Assembly (NCBI GenBank): GCA_029339505.1 | Contig: JAQISU010000342.1 | Location: forward strand, 17,501 to 81,500 | Length of the DNA: 64,000 nucleotides | Direction: 5' to 3' | Source: Unio delphinus | Lineage: Eukaryota; Mollusca; Bivalvia; Unionida; Unionidae | Part shown: piece by piece, positions 10,079 to 20,019 of the stretch | Layout: each line of letters opens with the position of its first letter | Position numbering within the stretch: the stretch's first letter is position 1 | The notes under the pieces: generated by a model | What the model was told of the DNA's origin: nothing | What the model saw: the letters and a program-made list of their open reading frames with translations, nothing else | Databases searched by the model: none | Made by a program: the position numbers and the translations under genes

Positions 10079-10635
10079 ATGGAGGAGTTTGAGAGAATAT
10101 CCACAATCACGCCTTGGAAAAATCCCTTTTCGGAATCAATATTTGACCTTGACAGAATAACTCCTGCCCTTTGTGGAGTGACCTGTTTGAGAATATTAAC
10201 CTGATTATTATTATTTGGAGTGCTAATTTATTGATGATTGGCATCTCACTATGGTCCACATTTAAAATTATACGAAATGACAAAGTCACTGCCGAAGGTC
10301 TCGATGAAGTCATTTGCTTTACAATGAACCATGAGTGGCGGAAAACAATTATTGATTATTCCAAAGATCAAATATATATTTTTAGAATAATAGGTATTGT
10401 ACAATCAGAAACAGAGTATGCTGTGTGGATTATCCGCTACAAATGTGACTCTATTTTTCTAAAAAACAAAACCTCTGTGTTAGGTAAAAATTCCATACCA
10501 GTAATGTTGACTGTGATTGATGAACCATATGTACAAGCATACCCTGTATCCGCGGTTATTTGTGGAATATACCCAATGAATGATAAACCTGACATTAATG
10601 ATCCTGCTCCGATGAAAGTATCAAACATTATATAA
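10079..10635 (+). pseudogene. EEFER...ITPW family element protein, copy B
   Basis: From the ATG at 10,079 (MEEFERISTITPWKNPF) the frame runs about 40 codons to a stop at 10,199. The continuation lies in the frame of the 10,171-10,635 ORF, which has LWSTFKIIRND, matching CWSTFRIYGS in copy A, and then VMLTVIDEPYVQAYPVSAV and a DPAPM end. A single frameshift near 10,165-10,190 explains the break. The 150-residue 3' part is unusually well preserved for this region. Short open pieces of likely continuation follow to about 10,740. The function is unknown; the pairing with a zinc-ribbon gene suggests an early or replication-linked gene. Confidence 0.55.
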
Positions 10636-10859
10636 GTAGCTGCGCAAATAATCGAACATTTTACAAATACAATACCTAGATATCGGTTAACTGATCTAAG
10701 AGGTAATAAGACAAACGAGTGGGCCGAATTAGGAGAAGAGAAAAAAACATAGATACATTTAACGATGTATCTAAGTTAAGTTATAACAAAATACTAAAAT
10801 ATCAAACAATAGTGAAAACGATAACAAGATTAATTCATACGATTCGAAGTACAACTTGA

Positions 10860-11174
10860 GAGAAGCTCTAATAAATACTATCGATCATAATGCGCACGCG
10901 TGGAATAACGCAGTAAAAATATTTCCACGAGATCTAAACGTATGAATGTACCCACAGAACATGGATATATTGGATAGTCACCTGGCTTTGGTTGATCCTG
11001 ATTGTTGGATATCAAGTCGGGTTTCAGGGCCACAATATGTACATCCTGCGAGTTGTTGTTCTACTGGGTATTTATACCACGGAGTCCCCGGTAATATTCC
11101 TAATTTTGCTCCCATGTCACCTTCTCGTTTTTTATACTGTCTGGAATAAATATAAATGTCTTTGTAGGAAATGA
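10860..11174 (+). pseudogene. Fragment of an unassigned element gene, hydrophobic end
   Basis: An open piece at about 10,840-10,944 reads YNLREALINTIDHNAHAWNN. Two overlapping ORFs follow: 10,946-11,149, and 10,992-11,174, whose product is strongly hydrophobic and ends with a basic KYKCLCRK. The change from soluble to membrane-like composition may be two remnants. No family is recognised. Confidence 0.25.
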
Positions 11175-11179
11175 TTCAC

Positions 11180-13490
11180 ACTTTCATGTTAGTGCCGATC
11201 TATTATTTGTGTTGTTGTTGTAATAGTTGGTAATTCATTTGTGGGGATAAACAGTCACAAAAGTTAAATTATTTCCTAGAGGGTAGCATACAAATAGTTA
11301 GGTTAACACAAATACCACAAATGATCAGTGATAACGGCAACATTTTAGATGTATTTAATGAAGTTGATATATATATATATACCTTACGATATATTCATCT
11401 GACTTGGTTTAGCAGATATATGGATACAATTAAACTGAATAACGTCTCGCGAGCATAAACTTCCCACCCGGATTTTTAACAATACATTTATACTACCCCA
11501 TCTTGCGTTATCGAATCGGTCTTGATAATATATGTGTTGGCGAGACTGATGTAAATTACATCAGCAGAGAAACAATATTAACTAACTTGGGTGAGACTCT
11601 CGAGAAGGTTAGTGGCAATATTTTGCGGTGGTTGTTTTTTTCTTTCATTTTAGTAGAAAGCATTAGTTTAGTAAACGGACACTAAAGGTTGGTATGTTCT
11701 CCCTCTATACTGATGTATATGTATATATGTGTTGTTATGTTATGTATAGATGTATACGGGTATTTATATGTATAATCATCTGTGTCTTGTAGAAAGAACT
11801 ATACTATGATGCTACGCTGGTAGAAGGTTTCCTTTTTCCGTTATTATTTCAAAGTTAATGCTAAGTATATCACAATTTAGACTTATTACTGGTATGTAAT
11901 TATAGTTAAGATTATGAAAGTTACAACAATGTCAATATGTAAATATGTTAACGTGCTAATCCTAAGTATATATCGGATGCTTTGTTTTATATTATGTGAT
12001 ACGGATAATTGTATTTTCGACGTCACTTTATTCCAGATGCAAGTTCTTCGTGTTGTTTTTTACTTGAAACACTGACGTTGGTTATGTTTGGGTAAACAAA
12101 TTGTATATAGTTAATAGTTCACTATCAATGTGGGTTAAATATTAAAGTCATTATCTTGGTCTGACTAAAACACTTTGTTTGCCGTGTCCATTATTATAAT
12201 GTTAGCATCATATCTAGAATAATTATGACTTAGAATAATCTAGATATGAACCTTGTTATATAGCATCTCTCTTCGTTTAGATATAATCTTGTTTTTTAAA
12301 GACATTGTGCATTACTTACATTTCATCTGAGGCGTATATCAGTCATATGGATGTGTTCAGTATTTTGTTAGGATGAAATATTTTTTTTTTCTTCAAATGC
12401 ATATATTCAGTGGAAATACAAAGTGCACTTACATACAACTCTTGGATAGAAACATTAATTTTGGAAGTGAATTCAGACAAGGACATTTTGGATTATATTA
12501 TTGTTCTTAAACGGAAAACTGTTATTGCATCATCACACTTAAGGGCATTCGTATATTAATGCAATCAATCTTACAGGCACATTAAATGTTTCAACGCTGT
12601 TTCATTATTCGAACACCACTGGAAGGTAATCAAAACCATTTGTATTACTTCATGGTGAACAACATCTTGGACTATTTGGGATCTAGTTTGAAATACAGAA
12701 AAATCTTTTCTAAATTTTATCTTTGCATTTTAGCTTTGTATTGTAGGGCAATTAAATGCCTATTTAAGTTTACAAAACTTGATAGTGATCGCTTCTTTAT
12801 ATAAATGTGATTAAGAAATCAATTTAGTAACAATTGACAATAATAGTTTTAATATTTGTTTTGATTTCAAATCTACAGCTAAGACATCACAAGCAGGTAA
12901 CGAGGAAATGAATTGAACCTTAATTTTACATTATTTTGAGAACTATCGCAATACAACACCAGACAAAATAGCTAAATTTCATTTACTAAATAATCTCTGA
13001 ACTCTATTTCAACAACAAAAGCTAACAAGACAAATATGTATTATGTAATAAGACTTTAAATAGTATTGCATATATATACAACGTTTGATTTTATAGTAAT
13101 ATTCTTGTGATGGTCCGAGCTGTACACCTGATACAAGTATTTAATGTTGACCTTTGAATTGTACATTTATGAAAATACCATAGTAACTTAACAACATATC
13201 ACTGTTTCAAGCCAGTTTCATGTATGCACTGACATAATAAAACACCATAATGCATTTTACATCAATGTGAGCTAGTAACTTTTATTTTTTCTATAATGTT
13301 TAATACATCCTGAATTATTGCTGCTGAACATATTTTGCCTTATATTCTTTAATTCGTGAGGCTTAATAAATCATTTGCGATTGTGTCTACACATGCATTT
13401 ATATTAATAGCGAACATATTATTCAGCAAGATTTTATTTTACCTCTTGTATATTAATAGTTTACAACGACATCGTTACATTTTATACTGT
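11180..13490. other. No gene recognised; AT-rich intergenic
   Basis: I see no conserved domain, RNA gene or repeat family here. A 60-residue ORF at 11,503-11,685 (starting MRYRIGLDNICVGETD) has a protein-like N-terminal half and a hydrophobic end but no relative in the window. Another at 12,586-12,804 is not recognised. Confidence 0.4.
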
Positions 13491-13496
13491 TTTATA

Positions 13497-13590
13497 CTAC
13501 GTTTCCTTTGTCGAAGCCTCCGTAAAGTATTAACAACCAGGCAAGCTGTCACCTCTATAGCCACTACTTCACAGACTAAACTATAATGTT
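13497..13590 (-). pseudogene. Isolated transmembrane exon related to the Ig-like receptor genes
   Basis: On the minus strand the ORF contains ACLVVNTLRRLRQRKR. The transmembrane exon of receptor genes 1 and 2 ends GMVINVVGRLRDRKG and similar. At the DNA level TTTCCT, two or three mismatched bases, then TCGAAGCCTCC is shared with 28,870-28,890 and 50,868-50,888, and a GT follows the exon end in the donor position. The hydrophobic helix (EVVAIEVTACLVV) is shorter and partly polar. No matching Ig or tail exons were found nearby, and LINE fragments lie on its upstream side. It is probably a relic of a third gene copy. Confidence 0.45.
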
Positions 13591-13919
13591 TCTGTCTGGG
13601 AAGAAATAAAAAAATATTGTTAGATACAGAGCAATGCAGAACAATGCAGATTATGTCAGTGCATACATGAAACTGGTACAAAACGATATACTTAGGAATA
13701 TACATACATATTGAATTATTAATAATGCTAAACTAAATAGATAGTTTCGAGATTTGTTCATGTGATGCACTGCAAACTTATTGTTGCAAATACTACGTCA
13801 TCGATGCACCAAAACATCAATACATCAGTCTTTGTGTTCCCGTAACATTGCTAGTCATAGGGGCCATACTGTTTACTGAGCAGAAATATCTAACTATTTT
13901 GCCCTGTTCACCAAAGCTT

Positions 13920-14650
13920 TTTGTGATTTTGCCTTAAATGATATATTCCCATCTCTTCTGTATGTGTGCCATGCTTTCCCATTCCTCACACTGTGCCTTG
14001 TATAACTGTCTTGGATAGGATATACATGCGTGAGATGTGCCCAGGTCATCTTAGTCTGAGTTGTATTACGATTACGTGCATCTCTTCATATGGTCCAATT
14101 GTATTTAATTCCTACCTTCACATTAGAGATCTGGTCAAAGCACCAGATTGTCAAGATCATCTGATCTTTAAGGCATTGGATATTTTCTTTATGTATGTTG
14201 CTAGCGTCCCGTGTTAGTACATACATTTTGTTTGTCGACATAAGCGTGATGCTACTGTCCTTCCATTTACAAATCATGCTTGCCAGTACTGTTGACCAGT
14301 AAAGAACATCAGATATTGAACCTTCATTAGAGCTTGTATTACATACATACATAAAACGTATTACAGTGCACAGGGTATGTCAATCTACTCGTATTTGCAT
14401 TGACCACATTTTTGGGTCAGTTGCTTCGTTTTTTCAGAGCTGTTATCCATCACATACCATAGTAATGATTGTTTTTAAACGCTTCACTGAGGGTTCCACT
14501 TCATGTTTACATCCTATTAGGCCATCGATACCATCGGCATCGCAGGCTGAAGATTGTTCTCGTCCAATACTGACACTGCCCTCATGGTATTAATATGCAC
14601 CGGGCATGACTTCTTTCCAGTTAGATTTTGAAGAGCCTGGCGTGTGAAGG
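13920..14650 (-). mobile_element. LINE reverse-transcriptase fragment, badly decayed
   Basis: Read on the minus strand from 14,650 downward, pieces align in order with the LINEs at 15.6 and 61.7 kb. They are an ADGIDGL palm-motif relic near 14,530, an ICKWKDSSITLMSTNK segment near 14,270 (matching PIWREMNICLKTK), an IGPYEE...RWPGH stretch near 14,040-14,110, and a YIQGTV-like tail near 13,990. Many frame breaks occur. The YADD-type active site is altered to DADG. It belongs to the same apurinic-endonuclease LINE lineage as the others. Confidence 0.55.
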
Positions 14651-15599
14651 CATCCCCATCTGACATTGGTTTTTGAATACTACAAACATGTGTTTGCGTT
14701 CAAGTGTATAACACATTAAAACCTCTTACACCGAAACAAGCATATCCGTAGCTTATAGGAATTCAGTCAAGTCACTTATCCAGGGTGTGCTGTCGTGATT
14801 TACATTATACGGTCAGATAACCAATATCAAAGACACTGAGTAGTATAACAAATATGTAGCTCTTCGTTTTCTGTAACTAACGTTGCCGGATCATCTGAAG
14901 CATACTCGCGCATAGTTAAACATACTAACAATGCTAGTTCACTAATTAAATCTGAAAAATTAATATATTGTATTCACGACTATGTCAAGTTACTAAATAC
15001 ATATACATTAACTGGAATTGTGTTAAGTATTAATATTAATATAAGCAGCTTAATCTCATTACTTGCTCCATTTTGAAGTTAGGCAAGATTTTTTCTACAT
15101 TTCTAGAAAGTGAATTTGAAGAAATGTACTTGTGGAATTACACAAACGGACAAGTTAGTTATGTCATAAGCTGGAAAACATTAAGAGTAAACAAACAGAT
15201 AAAGATAATGATATAAGCATAGAAAACTACTTTTATGCATTAATGTTGTATGATCATGACTTAGACTAATTATAATAATACAATTTAAAAAAAGGTTCCA
15301 TAAGTCACAAAGCATGGATATTCAAATACAAAGATAAGTTGTGGTTTTGTGTGTTAAAGATAGAAAGTCATTATTGTCAAAGTGTCAACTGATCGTACGT
15401 AATAATTGGAGAGTTATATGCTAAGGGCATTTGAGATACATATGTATGAGTTATCAAAGGAATCAAAGAGGTAGAGATACATTTGCAAAAGTGCCAAATA
15501 AATTTTAGAAATAGGATCATCAGAACAGTTAGGGATTATTGCATTTCTTTGATGACTCAATATCAGTGTCTTCCAGCATTGTTCATGGGTGGAATTATT

Positions 15600-17048
15600 A
15601 TTAATAATACGCCTCGTGTATGTATAATAAACAATAATATAAGAACAAATTTGACTAAAGCAAACGAATAATGCATTGGAAAAAACCGCACAGAAATACA
15701 AAGCAATCTTATAAAGAATAACAGCAAAAGGCACTCCTAAATGTATTGTGAAATACCTCGTCAGACATAAGCAGCCAACAGGACGTACCTTTCAAAACAA
15801 AAATACCTCACAGAAGCGAGTGACTTCGCATGAAGATGGACTGCGTATTATGAAACAACTTTCAACAACCATCAGTCCACAGGAGACTTAAAGGTATTTG
15901 AAGTTCCACATTCCACATATGGTGATGATTTCTTTAATCTTAAAGAAGAGATGAAGTCAGCAACAGTAGCACTGACGTATGGGAAAGCAGCTGAAGTAGA
16001 CAGCATCCCAGCTGAACGTATCAAAAATGGTGGGGTGATCAGTGATAAAGCTACTAACACTATCTGAAAGATCATGAATGGCCAATAACACTACCGAAAA
16101 AAGGCAATATTCAGCTGTGCCAAAATTACAGAACGATCAGTTTCATCAGAAATGCTAGTATCGTAAAGCTGAAGCTCATACTAACCAAACTGAAACCACA
16201 TGCATTATAAATAGTTGCTGAAGAAAACCCAGGGTTTTTGAGTGAAAAAGGCACAACAGAAAAATTATCTAATCTCAGGTTTCTGTGTGAAAAACACATC
16301 AGCAAGACACTTTTCATGTGTTCATAGATTTCATTAAGGCTTTTGACATAGTTTGGCAGGAGTCATTGTGGGCAACAATGAAGTGGTACAACATGGGTCA
16401 GAAGTTGAGCAATACCATCAAGCGGCTATTCGCCAAGGTTACATGTGCAGTAATTGCTCAGGCTTATGCGAGTGACTGGTTCCAGACAACAGTTGGAGTA
16501 CGTCAAGGTTTTCTCCTGTCATCCAGGCTTTTCAACATCTACTTAGAGCGTACCTTGAGCGAAGCGCTGTAAAACCACTGTCGGACATTCAGCATGGGAG
16601 GGCATAACATCACCATCTTCCACTTCGCAGACGACATTGATGGGATGACAGGCAGTGAAGACGAGCGTGCCACCTTAGTGAAAAACATGGATGAAATATC
16701 TTCCAGTTTAGACATGGAGATAACCAACGAGAAGACAAAGCGGGTGACAAATAGTGCCAAACAAATCTCTGCCGAGATTAAAATCAGAGGACAGGAACTG
16801 GAAACAGTGAGCCAGTTCAAATATATTGGGTCCACAACTAAAAAAGAGGGATCAAGAGATCAAAGTTTGTCACGAGCAGCACAAACAATGTCAGAGCTGT
16901 GACCAATCTAGAGAGACATGAATATCTGTCTGAAAAATAAAATAAGACTATTGAGAGCACTAGTCAACTAAATCGTTTTGGATTCAGTTGAGGTCTGGAC
17001 CCTTATAGCAGAATTACAACGACGAATCCAGGCAATAGAGCAGCAGAA
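15600..17048 (+). mobile_element. LINE retrotransposon fragment, reverse-transcriptase domain
   Basis: The nucleotide sequence from about 15,600 (AGAACAAATTTGACTAAAGC) parallels the LINE at 61.7-64 kb. Open segments 16,318-16,572 and 16,594-16,902 carry core RT motifs: FIDFIKAFDIVWQESLW, TTVGVRQGFLL, LFNIYLE and HFADDIDG with the catalytic DD, then the thumb region to QFKYIG. The stop between them, plus frameshifts upstream (15,720-16,317), make it inactive. Similarity ends at about 17,048, in the middle of the C-terminal region, so it is truncated at both ends. It directly precedes the second virus-like gene block. Confidence 0.85.
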
Positions 17049-17154
17049 GTGATTTACCCACCATTTTGTATAATAATTTATTTGCTAAATAAATGCTTGT
17101 ATCTTAATTAAACAATTCGAAATTAAATCGCGTGTTGCTGTCATCGTGTGCTAA

Positions 17155-17337
17155 TTGGCTGCTATTTATTATATCGTCGTTATAACAATCATAATAGGAG
17201 AATCTTCAACAACCAGATTAACTACAGAGCGATTAGCTGCGATTAAAAACTTTATCCCGGTGAGAGAGTTGCTTAAAGTTAAATTGCAAACGTGTCAGGA
17301 AGCTTATATTGATTTTGTCACCGATGCTGAACAGTAA
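17155..17337 (+). CDS. Short element ORF, unassigned (second virus-like block)
   Basis: A 60-residue ORF with a hydrophobic start (AAIYYIVVITIIIGE) and then TTERLAAIKNFIPVRELLKV, a basic amphipathic helix. Coding-like residues continue in other frames to about 17,400. It stands 100 bp after the LINE break and at the head of the second late-gene block. No family is recognised. Confidence 0.3.
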   Translation: MAAIYYIVVITIIIGESSTTRLTTERLAAIKNFIPVRELLKVKLQTCQEAYIDFVTDAEQ

Positions 17338-17456
17338 TGTAAGTATGTTACTACGGCTACCTTGAAATCTGCTACGGCTACTGAAAGAGCTATATTAAGG
17401 GATATTAAAGATGAAGATAGAGGATAAAATCTATTCTCGCCGAGCTTGAATAAATA

Positions 17457-17678
17457 GCAAAACGATCCAAGCAAACAAAACAGATTTTACCAGATCTTCC
17501 AGCTGGTATAGTCCCTGCACCACCTCTACCTCAACCACAACCAGAGGGAGATATTGTTATCCCCGTCGAAGAATCTTCTAAAGAGGTTTCATTATCTGAA
17601 AGATTTACTAATAGTGCGATTAATAAGATTAAAAAAAGTAATATAAATGAATTAGCTGTTTTTGCTTTTATGAATTAG
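17457..17678 (+). CDS. Proline-rich linker protein of second virus-like block
   Basis: An open frame from the GCA at 17,457 to the TAG at 17,676-17,678, without its own ATG at the start. It begins with a basic helix (AKRSKQTKQILPDLP), followed by a proline-rich spacer APPLPQPQPEGDIVIPVEES and a polar helical end. Helix, ILPxLPxG, proline linker, then a C-terminal domain is, to my memory, a recurring layout in genes next to capsid-like genes of integrated elements. The N-terminal part appears in a different frame upstream near 17,420. The role is unknown. Confidence 0.4.
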   Translation, partial: AKRSKQTKQILPDLPAGIVPAPPLPQPQPEGDIVIPVEESSKEVSLSERFTNSAINKIKKSNINELAVFAFMN

Positions 17679-17939
17679 CACGTTTAATACCGCTAATGAA
17701 AAACAAATATCGCTTATTCGACGACCAAAAAAAAACAGCCCGTAAAAGCTACAGGCTACTGATCATATGCCGTCAAATATCAGTAAAATAGTAAATAACG
17801 TGCTAAAAACCAAACATTAGCCCCGGTGATAAATCAATATATTGAATCACATAAGGAGTCTTGCCGCGAGTTTAATGGCTGGTGGCGGTTTGCTATCATG
17901 ACTTAGATCGACAAATATATAATAAAATATTCAAACTCT

Positions 17940-19023
17940 CATGACGAAACTTTTGATATAGAAGTACCGGCCCTAAAAAATGATTCCGTACGCGATTATC
18001 AATTGTATTCATCCCGCGAACAAACTGATTCCAGATCAAGAATAGAATTTCAGGTTCAGGATACAAACAAATATTATTTACTAGGCGAAGCTTTCATTGA
18101 AGTGGAAGGTCGACTATTTCGAGATATTGCTTATGCGCCATATGATAATCTCCCAGCAAAACATGTTAGATTTGTTAATAATGGTATCATGGCGTTGTTT
18201 AGTAGAGCCACATATATGATTGACTCACCAGAGATTGAATCTACCGAACATGATGTTGATGTTGCTACAACAATAGTTGGTTTAGCTCGATATTCCGACG
18301 ACTAGATACAATCTGCTGGTCTGTCGATGATGTTTGCTAAGGATACTTCTGATTACGTTAATTATAATCAGTATAATATAAGACGACCAAAAACAAAACC
18401 ACTTTGTTGGTGCAGATGATGCTGATGTTCAATGTGTTGTTATAGGTAGAAATCCTAATTTCAATCTTGGAATTTTAACGCGTAAGGCAATGCTGGATGA
18501 TCATGGGATATTTTTTATGCGCGATTCAGTTATCTCATATTTTCGAATTATGTTGAAATGTTCGAAATGTTATCTTTGGAGCTAAGCATACAGTAGTTCT
18601 TGTGAGGATATCCTATGAAAATGATGCAATCTGACATGCTGATGGTGTTGATAAAGGTATGGTAGTAGTTCTATCAAAACGTCTATTATGGATGGCAGTA
18701 ATGACTGCATCGCTCACCTCAGAACAGCGATTTATATAATTTATGGATCAAGGTTGTAAATTATTGATGTCATGGTTAGATCTTACAGCGGTTGCAGCAG
18801 CAAGCACTGTTACCGTTGTATTTACATGGCATATAGCATCAACAAAGAGCAATTCTGCTCCTAAGTATATTTTCATTGCGTTGCAAAACAAGGTGAGAGT
18901 AGATTCGCCTGATAAACAACAACAATGTCATATGATATTTGACCGACTAGGTCTCAACGAAGTATCATTGAGAATAAACGCGTGTTGTTTTCCACGTCGA
19001 CTATGTATATTATGTTCCGTCTA
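17940..19023 (+). pseudogene. Capsid-like (putative double jelly-roll) protein, copy 2
   Basis: Segment 18,003-18,305 (with an open lead-in from about 17,940) contains FQVQDTNKYYLLGEAFIEVE, VRFVNNGIMALFSRATYMI and DVDVATTIVGLARY. A stop at 18,303 falls where copy 1 also has one after the matching motif. A middle piece near 18,580-18,650 has AKHTVVLVRISYENDAI. Segment 18,743-19,024 has VVFTWHIAS, APKYIFIALQ and LGLNEVSLRIN, ending early compared with copy 1. The proteins differ at many sites, so this is a separate lineage rather than a recent duplicate. Several frame breaks are present and the C-terminal quarter is missing. Confidence 0.62.
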
Positions 19024-19119
19024 GATAAAATCCAAATTGTTTATATTATTGGGATTTTTTTTATTTTCACGATTTTGATCTGAATACATCGACGTCAAAA
19101 TATGTCTGCGTTTTCCTGG

Positions 19120-19383
19120 ACACATATCAGTAATTTTATCTCAAGGTCATGTTTGTTGTATCAAATGTGGAAACGGGTTCCGAGGAAAACCAATATAATG
19201 TGGTAGTTGTGGTGCCAATGCTTATAGAGAATTATAAAAATATTACGCGTGCAAACATAACTTTGCACTATCTGAATACGATTATATAAATCGTTGTTTT
19301 CATTGTAAATTTAAAACTAATAGTTCGATATATTTTGTTTGTATAATGGATCATACCTTCATATGTCATCCTGACGGTTGATG
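19120..19383 (+). pseudogene. Multi-CxxC zinc-binding protein remnant
   Basis: The frame near 19,150-19,380 gives CCIKCGNGFRGKPI, a stop, CGSCGANAY, another stop, then YYACKHNFALSEYDYINRCF with HCKF, and a C-terminal IMDHTFICHPDG. Repeated CxxC and C/H pairs suggest two zinc ribbons. It replaces the missing C-terminus of the capsid-like copy 2 and lies about 100 bp after it. It resembles the zinc proteins at 322 and 9,792 only in general type. Confidence 0.4.
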
Positions 19384-19839
19384 AAGAAAATAACAGACGA
19401 AATACATAAAATCTTGAGGAGAACAATTGATGCAAAGGAATATCATCAACGACTTTGAAAACGATGTTAATTTAATCAATAGTTTCGAATGATTTTGTTT
19501 ATTTTTTCCATTTTCTTTCATTCTATTCATGAATATAGATTACCGATTATTATCCTCACGGTGTATTTAAATTGCAATTTCATATTCTTTATTTGCGCTG
19601 ATAATTCTTTCGTAATATTTTGTCTATTCTCCGTTATTTTTGGGGGGCTTTTTCCATGGCGGTTTCATATGATTTAATCGGCGTTAATAACTCTGTTTCT
19701 GCGCTACGAGAACTTTCCAAACTTATTATTTAGTCTCAATTTTGATGATTTAGTTTTTGTATCTCATCAATATCGTCGCGTAATTGTTTTTTTTTTATTC
19801 GCACGATGTTCAATACGGTCATATCGTTATTGTTCATGA

Positions 19840-19975
19840 TTGCTACCTGTAATTGCAGTATCTGGTTCACGTCCAAAAATCATATATAATCGTGTTAATC
19901 GGATTTTATATCCCGCGTCAACTTCACTTGTTTTTTTAATTCCACGAAATTCATTTAAAAAAATTCATCTTCGTC
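19840..19975 (-). pseudogene. Minus-strand coding-like fragment
   Basis: The minus-strand frame reads EFRGIKKTSEVDAGYKIRLT and then LYMIFGREPDTAIT without a stop, with an acidic LRDDIDEIQKL piece further on near 19,760. The composition is protein-like. It may be a convergent gene at the end of the second element. No family is recognised. Confidence 0.25.
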
Positions 19976-20019
19976 AGATAAACACGTGGATTTTAGAGGC
20001 ATATATTTAAAAAAAATAA

